Shown: positions 1-4,750 of the stretch, piece after piece | How the letters are laid out: every line of letters starts with the position of its first letter | Numbering within the stretch: the first letter of the stretch is position 1 | DNA from: an uncultured Eubacterium sp. | Lineage (GTDB): Bacteria; Bacillota; Clostridia; Lachnospirales; Lachnospiraceae | Direction: 5' to 3' | DNA length: 6,323 nt | NCBI GenBank assembly: GCA_946611445.1 | Contig: CAMODP010000108.1 | Location: forward strand, 1 to 6,323 | Notes under the pieces: generated by a model | Told to the model about the DNA's origin: nothing | Seen by the model: the letters and a program-made list of their open reading frames with translations, nothing else | Database searches by the model: none | Position numbers and translations under genes: made by a program

Positions 1-6
1 ATTTGG

Positions 7-131
7 GTAAAACAGAACCGTCAAGCTTGCTTGTAAGGGGCTGTTTTGCACAAATCCCATATGGCGAGAGCCATATGAGCCGCAGACAGAGGCGCAGAAG
101 GCGCGTCTGCGGCCTGGTTCTGAATAGTTAC
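7..131. repeat. Nested inverted-repeat element, candidate structured RNA or mobile-element end
   Basis: This gene-free stretch is packed with inverted repeats. CATATGGC (58-65) and GCCATATG (70-77) form a perfect 8-bp stem around a GAGA loop. GCCGCAGAC (79-87) and GTCTGCGGC (105-113) form a perfect 9-bp stem with an inner GCGC/GCGC pair. CAGAACC (13-19) and GGTTCTG (116-122) could close the whole as a multibranch structure. Alternatively, GTAAAACAG (7-15) pairs with CTGTTTTGC (41-49) with one G-T pair. The outer ends are similar when read inward, GTAA-AA-CAGAACC on the left and GTAA-CTATT-CAGAACC on the right, so they also resemble imperfect terminal inverted repeats. No U-tract follows the stems, so they are not simple terminators. 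Class and strand are unknown. Confidence 0.35.
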
Positions 132-170
132 GATTTCTTTTGCATTTACAGTGCTTTTTGACACATACAG

Positions 171-210
171 AAAAACCCCGCTTCTTTCTGATTATAACAG
201 AAGCGGGGGG
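171..210 (-). terminator. Rho-independent terminator of the thi operon
   Basis: Read on the minus strand, CCCCGCTTCT (208-199) pairs perfectly with AGAAGCGGGG (185-176) across a 13-nt loop. A run of five T (175-171) follows immediately. It lies about 45 nt beyond the thiZ stop codon and should end the operon transcript. On the plus strand the stem is followed by GGGCTTGTT rather than a T-run, so it looks unidirectional. Confidence 0.88.
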
Positions 211-219
211 GCTTGTTAA
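191..219 (-). promoter_or_regulatory. Putative sigma-A promoter overlapping the thi terminator
   Basis: On the minus strand, TTAACA (219-214; 5 of 6 to the -35 consensus) is followed by a 17-nt spacer and a perfect TATAAT (196-191). The -10 box sits in the loop of the operon terminator. If used, transcription would start near 184 and run leftward through the inverted-repeat element toward the window edge. The match is good, but a single promoter-like match can arise by chance. Confidence 0.35.
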
Positions 220-254
220 GCTGATTGCGCATGCCCGGGAGCGGTCCTTCTGAA

Positions 255-992
255 CTAACCCAGTATGCGCAGTATTTCTCTCTTGTATTCCAGGAACTCC
301 TCTGTCAGGTCATAGCCGCTGCGGCGGCTGCGGGGCGTCCGGATCCGGATCTCGGTGTCTATGCGTCCCGGCCGGCCCGTCATGATATAGATACGGTCGG
401 ACAGGATGAGCGCCTCGTCAATATCATGCGTGATAAAGATCGTGGAGAGGTCGATGCGGCTCATGACATCCAGGTACCAGTCGTGCATCTGCCCCTTTGT
501 GATCATATCCAGCGCGGAAAACGGCTCATCCAGAAGGGCGACTCCCTCCGAGCCCAGATACGTGCGCAGGAGCGCCGCGCGCTGCCGCATGCCGCCGGAG
601 AGCTGCGCGGGATACTGTTCCTGCGTGCCCTCCAGCCCGAACTGCGCAAAATACGGATCGGCCTGCCTGCGGGCCTCCTGTTTTTTCATCCCGCCGATCA
701 CCAGAGGAAGGGATACGTTGTCGATCACCTTCTTGTGCGGGAGAAGCAGGTCTTTCTGCAGCATATAGCTGATCTTGCCCGGCCTGGCCGTCACGTCCTC
801 TCCGGTGAGAAAGACATGTCCGGAATCCGGCGGGACCAGGCCGGACAGCACCTGAAACAGCGTCGTCTTTCCTGAGCCGCTCAGGCCCAGGAGAGATACC
901 AGCTCCCCTTTCTCCAGATGGACAGAGATGTCGCTGATAATCGTCCGCCCGTTGTAGGATTTGGTAATGTTTTCACAGCGCAGCAGCTCCAT
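255..992 (-). CDS. thiZ: ThiZ-type ABC transporter ATPase for thiamine pyrimidine precursor uptake
   Basis: This 245-residue protein is a complete ABC importer ATPase of the nitrate/sulfonate/taurine-like class. It would power uptake at the inner face of the membrane as a dimer docked on ThiX. Visible motifs are Walker A GLSGSGKT (36-43), Q-loop Gln79, signature LSGGM (131-135), Walker B VALLDE with catalytic Glu156, D-loop SALD (159-162) and switch His189. The tail after about 205 is short and basic and has no regulatory domain, which is usual for the family. The start is supported by AAAGGA (1005-1000) 7 nt upstream. The stop of thiY is only 14 nt upstream, so the two are cotranscribed and probably coupled. 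The family assignment is firm. Substrate assignment rests on the adjacent thiY and the upstream TPP riboswitch, because the ATPase sequence alone does not separate ThiZ from taurine or nitrate relatives. Confidence 0.93.
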   Translation of the reverse strand: MELLRCENITKSYNGRTIISDISVHLEKGELVSLLGLSGSGKTTLFQVLSGLVPPDSGHVFLTGEDVTARPGKISYMLQKDLLLPHKKVIDNVSLPLVIGGMKKQEARRQADPYFAQFGLEGTQEQYPAQLSGGMRQRAALLRTYLGSEGVALLDEPFSALDMITKGQMHDWYLDVMSRIDLSTIFITHDIDEALILSDRIYIMTGRPGRIDTEIRIRTPRSRRSGYDLTEEFLEYKREILRILG

Positions 993-1006
993 CCGCGTGT
1001 CCTTTC

Positions 1007-2017
1007 TTACGGCAGATACTCATTGGAAAAACCGGTGCCGGTCAGGTCGTGTGCAGTCAGGCCGTTCTCATAGAGCCAGCCATAGAAGGCATCCCAGCGC
1101 TCCGGATCGATCACGCCCCAGGCCTCCGCGTCCGCGATGTACTGTCCGCTCAGCCATTCCTGGCTGGCATAGACCAGTTCTTCCGCTCCCTTCAGGGATC
1201 CGGTGCTGTCGCCGTCAATCAGCATATCCGCCGCTTCCTGCGGGTGCTCCGCCGCATAGGCGTAGCCCTTGGCCGTGGCTTCCAGAAATGCTTTGGCCGT
1301 ATCAGGGGACTCTTCCAGAAAATCATTGTTTGCCAGAAGCACCGGCGTGTAGTAATCCAGCTCTGGGCTGATGTCGCTGAAGTTCCAGTAGTCGCAGTCT
1401 ACGCCCTCGACCTCGGCGTTGACGCCGCCCCATCCGTAGAAGATCCACACGGCGTCCGTCTGGTTCGCCGCCAGAGCAGCCGGCTCGTCGGTAATGTCAT
1501 TCGGGATCAGTGTCACTTTGTCAAAGTCTGCCCCTTCCTGCTCCATGCAGTAGCGGATCATGGCCATCTCGATGGGGCTCTCCCAGGTAGAGTAGACCTT
1601 GCCCTCCAGGCCGGCGGGGGAGTCAATGCCGTCCCCGGCTCTGGAAAGAATGCCGGAGGTATTGTGCTGCAGGATGGCGGCCACGGCCGTCACGCCCAGC
1701 GGCTCCTCCAGGTCCAGAGAAGCAGCCATGGTGTCCTGCGCGTCCACGGCAAATTCCGCCTGGCCGGCAGCGCACATCAGGACGGCGCCGTTCTCCGGCG
1801 GCTGGACGATCTGCACGTCCAGTCCAGCTTCTTCATAGTAGCCGAGGGCCTGAGCCGCGTAGAGCCCGGTGTGGTTCGTGTTCGGCGTCCAGTCCAGGCA
1901 GAAGGTGATCTTTGTCAGTTCCTCTGCCTCATCCGCAAAAGCGGCAGGGACCATGGAGAATGTCAGTGTCACAGCGGCCGCAGCGGCGGCAGCGCGTCTG
2001 ATCTGTCTTTTTATCAT
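1007..2017 (-). CDS. thiY: ThiY-type substrate-binding protein (NMT1/THI5 family), thiamine pyrimidine precursor binding
   Basis: This 336-residue extracytoplasmic receptor would capture an HMP-like pyrimidine precursor of thiamine and deliver it to ThiX. After the export signal comes the strongly conserved block LDWTPNTNHTGLYAA (41-55), continuing to GYYEEAGLDV (59-68) and PPENGA (73-78), the hallmark of NMT1/THI5-like proteins. The length is normal for the family. The N-terminus has a basic start (K3, R4, R7, R8), an Ala-rich core and an AFA-D signal peptidase I-type site at about 28/29. There is no lipobox cysteine: the first Cys is residue 40, inside the mature domain. The CCCFC motif of the yeast THI5 enzyme is absent, so it is a binder and not a synthase. 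The start is backed by AAAGGA (2032-2027) 9 nt upstream. It lies 109 nt after thiX and 14 nt before thiZ. The exact ligand (HMP, amino- or formylamino-HMP, or thiamine) cannot be read from sequence. Confidence 0.93.
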   Translation of the reverse strand: MIKRQIRRAAAAAAAVTLTFSMVPAAFADEAEELTKITFCLDWTPNTNHTGLYAAQALGYYEEAGLDVQIVQPPENGAVLMCAAGQAEFAVDAQDTMAASLDLEEPLGVTAVAAILQHNTSGILSRAGDGIDSPAGLEGKVYSTWESPIEMAMIRYCMEQEGADFDKVTLIPNDITDEPAALAANQTDAVWIFYGWGGVNAEVEGVDCDYWNFSDISPELDYYTPVLLANNDFLEESPDTAKAFLEATAKGYAYAAEHPQEAADMLIDGDSTGSLKGAEELVYASQEWLSGQYIADAEAWGVIDPERWDAFYGWLYENGLTAHDLTGTGFSNEYLP

Positions 2018-2033
2018 AGTATCGATTCCTTTC

Positions 2034-2046
2034 CCGACAGTGTCGG
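2034..2046 (-). other. Small hairpin just upstream of the thiY ribosome binding site
   Basis: CCGACA and TGTCGG form a 13-nt inverted repeat (5-bp stem with 3-nt loop, or 6 bp around one base) in the 109-nt thiX-thiY gap. It ends 1 nt before the AAAGGA of thiY. There is no T-run, so it is not a terminator. Such a hairpin could protect a processed thiY transcript, but it could also be chance. Confidence 0.3.
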
Positions 2047-2126
2047 ATTCCTTTTCTAATTAACTGCACAACGGTTTTCAGATCTGATGCCGGCAGCCCG
2101 TCACAGGTTCCGCAGGCAAAGATATA

Positions 2127-2906
2127 TCAGTGCTTTCTCGGTTCGGCAGCCCGCGTCCAGGGCATGGACAGCCTGCGGATAATGTCCACCGCGGCCATCA
2201 GCAGCAGGCTGATGATGACGATGAGGATGATCACGGCGAACATCCTGTCAAAAGCATACGCCTTTTTTACCCTGGTCATGTACACGCCCAGTCCCTCAAA
2301 GCCGCCCAGCCACTCAGAGATAACAGCGCCCACCACCGCATAGGAGGCGGAGATGCGCAGGCCCGAGAAAAAATAGGGCAGGGCCGCGGGGAATTTTACG
2401 TGGCGGAAGATCTGCATCCTGCCGGCCCCCATGGAACGCAGCAGATTGATGCAGTCTGGATCGACGCTTTTGTACCCCTCCAGCAGCCCCACGGCGATCG
2501 GAAAAAAGGTGGTGATGACCACCAGCGTGATCTTCGGGGCCATGCCGAAGCCCATCCAGAGCACCAGCAGCGGCGCGATCGCGATCGTCGGGATTGTCTG
2601 GGTGATCACGAGGATCGGATTCAGGGCTTTTTCAATAAGCTGAAAACGGTCCATCACCGTGGCGATCGCGAAGGCAAGCGCCACGCCGATGAGGAGTCCC
2701 CAGGCCGTCTCCTGGAGAGATGTCCCCGCGTGGAGCATCAGATTGCCGAAATCACCGATAAATGCCGTTGTGACGGCCGGCGGCGACGGCAGCATATAAT
2801 TCGGCACCGCGCCCGATGCCGCAAGCGCCCACCACGCAAGAATAATCAGCGCCAGCGCGGCCAGCGCCGGCAGGCGGTCAGTGATACTTGCCGATCTTTT
2901 TTTCAA
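2127..2906 (-). CDS. thiX: ThiX-type ABC transporter permease for thiamine pyrimidine precursor
   Basis: This 259-residue membrane protein is of the BPD_transp_1 importer class, expected to work as a homodimer with ThiZ and to receive ligand from ThiY. Hydrophobic segments are near residues 12-30, 66-85, 100-120, 124-143, 179-198 and 222-243, giving about six helices. The cytoplasmic EAA loop that contacts the ATPase is visible at about 152-177, with the conserved Gly at 160-162 and the closing FPAALP. The LPSPPAV segment (39-45) after helix 1 is typical of this subfamily. The start codon is TTG at 2906-2904, chosen because the N-terminus then matches the family length and GAGAGG lies about 9 nt upstream. 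It overlaps the preceding gene by 29 bp in another frame, suggesting translational coupling. No in-frame ATG offers a sensible alternative before Met38. Confidence 0.92.
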   Translation of the reverse strand: MKKRSASITDRLPALAALALIILAWWALAASGAVPNYMLPSPPAVTTAFIGDFGNLMLHAGTSLQETAWGLLIGVALAFAIATVMDRFQLIEKALNPILVITQTIPTIAIAPLLVLWMGFGMAPKITLVVITTFFPIAVGLLEGYKSVDPDCINLLRSMGAGRMQIFRHVKFPAALPYFFSGLRISASYAVVGAVISEWLGGFEGLGVYMTRVKKAYAFDRMFAVIILIVIISLLLMAAVDIIRRLSMPWTRAAEPRKH

Positions 2907-3171
2907 TGGAAAGAACCTCTCCTTCAGGTTTGTAGCTGATCTTCACATACGCAGCCACCGAAGGCGCGCCCGCGCGGACTGCGATGTGCTGGCACTCCTT
3001 CACGATATCCATCAGTTCGTCATAGGGGCCCTCGATCGTCGTCTCAAAAGGCCCGACATAGTAATTGTACCCGGTACTTGCGATGTAGGCGATGACCTCA
3101 TCCACGATCCTGCAGAGTTCCTCCTCATCCGGCGCCGCCGGCAGGCTCTGAATTGCAACGCTTGCTTCCAT
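2878..3171 (-). CDS. MTH1187/YkoF-type thiamine-binding protein
   Basis: This small 97-residue soluble protein belongs to the family once called DUF77 (Thiamine_BP). The opening strand EASVAIQSLP (2-11), the helix EEELCRIVDEVIAYIASTG (16-34), the YYVGPFETTIEG block (37-48) and the closing strand SVAAYVKISY (71-80) follow the ferredoxin-like fold and length of the family. Members are oligomeric and bind thiamine or its pyrimidine part. A role as cytoplasmic receptor or buffer for the imported compound is inferred from the operon. There is no signal peptide and no membrane segment. It is the first gene after the TPP riboswitch and overlaps thiX by 29 bp. Start at ATG 3171 with AAAGGAG (3189-3183) 11 nt upstream, a slightly long spacing. 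Family assignment is confident; the precise cellular role is not settled for such proteins. Confidence 0.9.
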   Translation of the reverse strand: MEASVAIQSLPAAPDEEELCRIVDEVIAYIASTGYNYYVGPFETTIEGPYDELMDIVKECQHIAVRAGAPSVAAYVKISYKPEGEVLSIEKKIGKYH

Positions 3172-3179
3172 GATTCTCT

Positions 3180-3189
3180 TGTCTCCTTT
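3180..3189 (-). promoter_or_regulatory. Shine-Dalgarno of the first thi gene, overlapping a repeat-like GGAGACA
   Basis: The minus strand reads AAAGGAGACA here, with GGAG 11 nt before the ATG at 3171. GGAGACA (3186-3180) equals the first seven bases of the palindromic repeats upstream. It is therefore exactly complementary to TGTCTCC at 3210-3204, the last arm of the nearest repeat copy. A 7-bp stem with a 17-nt loop would cover the Shine-Dalgarno. Confidence 0.55.
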
Positions 3190-3203
3190 CTTCTGTGTGC
3201 GGC

Positions 3204-3230
3204 GGAGACAGGGGTCAGATCTCTGTCTCC
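3204..3230 (+). repeat. 27-nt palindromic repeat, copy 1
   Basis: GGAGACAG (3204-3211) and CTGTCTCC (3223-3230) are perfect 8-nt arms. In between, the plus strand can extend pairing to 12 positions with G-T pairs around a CAG loop. This copy carries T at 3220 where copy 2 has C. Its left arm is the nearest repeat arm to the Shine-Dalgarno of the first thi gene. Confidence 0.85.
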
Positions 3231-3267
3231 TCCACCTGGATTTGATCTGCTGCTTGTCCGGAACGAG

Positions 3268-3294
3268 GGAGACAGGGGTCAGACCTCTGTCTCC
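3268..3294 (+). repeat. 27-nt palindromic repeat, copy 2
   Basis: Same orientation as copy 1, with 8-nt arms GGAGACAG (3268-3275) and CTGTCTCC (3287-3294) and core GGGTCAGACCT. It is the exact reverse complement of copy 3, so the two can pair over all 27 bases. Confidence 0.85.
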
Positions 3295-3329
3295 TCCGTC
3301 CGGATTTGATCTGCTGTCTGCCGGGATAA

Positions 3330-3356
3330 GGAGACAGAGGTCTGACCCCTGTCTCC
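3330..3356 (-). repeat. 27-nt palindromic repeat, copy 3 (inverted)
   Basis: This copy is identical to copy 2 when read on the minus strand. In the thi mRNA, copies 3 and 2 form a perfect 27-bp stem. With flanking bases (3265-3296 against 3328-3359) it reaches about 32 pairs, with two G-U pairs, around a loop of about 31 nt. Within one copy the internal hairpin includes two G-U pairs on the mRNA strand. Confidence 0.85.
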
Positions 3357-3389
3357 CCCTCCTCTCTTCTGTCTTCGCCGTTTCGGCAT

Positions 3390-3412
3390 AAAAAAACTCC
3401 CCGTCAGGGGAG
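3390..3412 (-). terminator. Riboswitch-controlled Rho-independent terminator
   Basis: Minus strand CTCCCC (3412-3407), loop TGAC, GGGGAG (3402-3397) and then seven T (3396-3390). It lies about 45 nt downstream of the TPP aptamer and is the OFF arm of the switch. The 5' arm plus two loop bases, CTCCCCTG (3412-3405), can instead pair with TAGGGGAG (3534-3527) in the aptamer's 5' strand, giving a direct antiterminator. A second small hairpin, TGTCCG/CGGACA (3433-3419), sits between aptamer and terminator. Confidence 0.9.
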
Positions 3413-3454
3413 AACGATTGTCCGGACCGGACATGTGAAGAATACGCCTGTTTG

Positions 3455-3540
3455 CTCGCTTCCCTTCGCCGGCATTATCCGGATCAGGTTATGAGGGTCT
3501 GTAAACACGTACATTCTCAGCTTTCGCTCCCCTAGCAGTT
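3455..3540 (-). promoter_or_regulatory. TPP riboswitch (THI box) controlling the thi operon
   Basis: On the minus strand the conserved THI-box elements appear in order. They are GGGGAGC (3532-3526), a minimal P3 AGC-GAAA-GCT (3528-3519), CTGAGA (3520-3515), ACCCTC (3498-3493), AACCTGATCCGG, then ATAATGCCGGCG and AAGGGAA. P5 is CCGG/CCGG; P2 pairs GGG (3532-3530) with CCC (3497-3495); P1 is short, TGCT with AGCG (3537-3534 with 3460-3457). The P3 helix is unusually short but capped by a stable GNRA-type loop. TPP binding should hold the 5' GGGG strand in P2 and free the downstream terminator, switching off import when thiamine pyrophosphate is plentiful. The predicted transcription start (about 3540) is essentially the first base of the aptamer region. 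Confidence 0.95.
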
Positions 3541-3546
3541 ATGAAC

Positions 3547-3575
3547 AGGATATATCGGGGCAGGGGAAAAGTCAA
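3547..3575 (-). promoter_or_regulatory. Sigma-A-type promoter of the thi operon
   Basis: Minus strand TTGACT (3575-3570; 5 of 6), a 17-nt spacer, then TATCCT (3552-3547; 4 of 6). The predicted start is near 3540, directly before the TPP aptamer. The position and the one-base -35 mismatch make this the likely operon promoter. Confidence 0.75.
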
Positions 3576-3595
3576 GATGAAAATCTCTCCTGCTG

Positions 3596-3632
3596 TCTCT
3601 ATCTTTATCTCTATCTCTTATCTTTATCTATA
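3596..3632. repeat. Hexanucleotide-like simple repeat spanning the permease stop codon
   Basis: The plus strand reads as TCTCTA, TCTTTA, TCTCTA, TCTCTTA, TCTTTA, TCTATA: five 6-nt units and one 7-nt unit. On the minus strand the GATAAA/GATAGA units encode the permease's charged end (IDKDKR) and hold its stop codon at 3613-3611. The extra base in the 7-nt unit is what brings the TAG into frame. Confidence 0.75.
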
Positions 3633-4750
3633 AATTCCAGCGTAATGACAGCCAGCATCGCAAACACCAGTACAAAGAGGGTCAGATCGGCCCAGTAGCC
3701 TGCGGCAGTGCCGACCGTATGCAGATACTCAGGCCTGTAGCTGGCAGAGGCAGCGCTGGTGTTCAGCCACGCCTTGACATCCTGTTCGCCGGCCAGGTCC
3801 AGCAGGTCGCCGACTGTGGCGTGCATGGAGATGGTTTCGTCTGCGTTTTCCTGTATCTGCGGATCTTCCGCCAGCATGTCAATCAGGCTGCCGACTGTCA
3901 TCCTGTCATCCAGCTTCTGCTCCCGGAATTCTCTGACCAGGCCGTTATCCGTATTCTGCAGACGGTCGATGACCTGTCCCAGCGTAATCGTTCCCTCGAC
4001 CTCCTCCCCCTTCATCCGGGTGAGCATATCGGATATGGTCACAAACGGTTTGCCGTTGATATCCGCCAGTGTGCCGACGAGCTTCAGCCCCGGATTGGAG
4101 ATGGTGAAGTTTGTGGCCGGCTCGGCCCAGGCCGGCAGAGACAGCATGCCCCCCGAAAAAACCAGCTGGAAGATCAACACAAAGGGCATGATCGTCATAG
4201 CGGTCGTAGTGTTTCTGGACAGGGCGGAGATCCAGAGGGACATCATATCCGAAGCGTAGGTGATCAGAAAGACGGATATGCCGAAATCCAGTAAAAACAA
4301 AGGCGAAACCAGCCCTTCTGACGGAAGCCTTACACCGGTCAGCTGAAGCACATAGATGGTGATCAGCGTCTGGACAAAGCACAGCAGCGCCTGGAACAGC
4401 ATGTGTGCGAATACATAGGCAGATATATGCATGCCGGACCGGTGCTCCCGCTTGATCACGTCCCGTTCCCGGCAGATGACCTGAACGGAGTTGAAGCAGC
4501 CGTTCCAGATACACATGCATACCAGCGCAAAGGAGCCTGTCAGCGTTCCTTCCATATCGACAAAAAAGCGGCTGCGTATAACCATGCCCACCAGGCCGAC
4601 GATCAGGGCCGACATGGGCAGAACCTTCCAGTCGCTCTCATAGATGAACATGCGCAGAAACTTCAGGAAGTAGATCGCAGCCTGGGAGCCCCGTCCCCGG
4701 TAATTCAGGCGCAGTCTGCGGCCTTCCCTGCTGTTTTCATTTTCAGCCAT
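3611..4750 (-). CDS. ABC-2 type exporter permease with a repeat-bearing extracytoplasmic domain
   Basis: This membrane half of an ABC exporter works with the ATPase encoded just upstream. Numbering here is from an alternative Met nine codons earlier (4777). Hydrophobic segments are near 52-68, 81-100, 121-146, 158-183, 193-215 and 361-382, giving the six-helix ABC-2/ABCG pattern. RERDVIKREHRSG (103-115) is the typical cytoplasmic connector after helix 2. Between helices 5 and 6 lies a loop of about 140 residues predicted outside. It carries VTISDMLTRM (246-255), ITLGQVIDRL (264-273), MTVGSLIDML (293-302) and ATVGDLLDLA (320-329), four versions of one motif. The start is set at ATG 4750 (379 residues) because GGAGG (4761-4757) lies 6 nt upstream and ATGGCTGA overlaps the upstream stop by 8 bp, a coupled junction. 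Starting at 4777 would lack such a site. The substrate is unknown. The stop lies in a simple repeat. Confidence 0.85.
   Translation of the reverse strand: MAENENSREGRRLRLNYRGRGSQAAIYFLKFLRMFIYESDWKVLPMSALIVGLVGMVIRSRFFVDMEGTLTGSFALVCMCIWNGCFNSVQVICRERDVIKREHRSGMHISAYVFAHMLFQALLCFVQTLITIYVLQLTGVRLPSEGLVSPLFLLDFGISVFLITYASDMMSLWISALSRNTTTAMTIMPFVLIFQLVFSGGMLSLPAWAEPATNFTISNPGLKLVGTLADINGKPFVTISDMLTRMKGEEVEGTITLGQVIDRLQNTDNGLVREFREQKLDDRMTVGSLIDMLAEDPQIQENADETISMHATVGDLLDLAGEQDVKAWLNTSAASASYRPEYLHTVGTAAGYWADLTLFVLVFAMLAVITLEFIDKDKR

Larger units (their letters stand above)
3204..3329. repeat. Tandem duplication of a 62-64 nt unit in the thi leader
   Basis: Two head-to-tail units (3204-3267 and 3268-3329) each begin with a 27-nt palindrome and continue with a related spacer sharing GGATTTGATCTGCTG (3237-3251 and 3301-3315). 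The palindromes differ by one base (T or C at unit position 17), while the spacers differ more and by 2 nt in length. This looks like a local duplication. It lies in the transcribed leader between the riboswitch terminator and the first thi gene. Confidence 0.8.

Noticed and set aside
155..186. Plus-strand promoter from TTGACA at 158-163
   Set aside because: No -10-like sequence lies 16-18 nt downstream; that position falls in the GC-rich terminator arm.
225..875. Plus-strand open frame (216 codons) opposite thiZ
   Set aside because: Antisense to an intact ABC ATPase gene; its start lies in the terminator-promoter region without a good ribosome binding site.
1007..2017. THI5-like HMP-P synthase enzyme instead of a binding protein
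   Set aside because: It has an export signal, lies in an ABC operon, and lacks the CCCFC motif of the fungal enzyme.
1049..2059. Plus-strand open frame (336 codons) opposite thiY
   Set aside because: Antisense to a clear NMT1/THI5-family gene, with no recognisable domain and no start signal.
2078..2087. Perfect 10-bp palindrome TCAGATCTGA between thiX and thiY as an operator
   Set aside because: It is short, a single copy, and not next to a convincing promoter. The operon already has a riboswitch, so there is no support for a protein-binding site.
3204..3356. CRISPR-like array of three repeats
   Set aside because: The third copy is inverted, the repeats are themselves palindromes, the two spacers are similar to each other rather than unique, and no cas gene is present.
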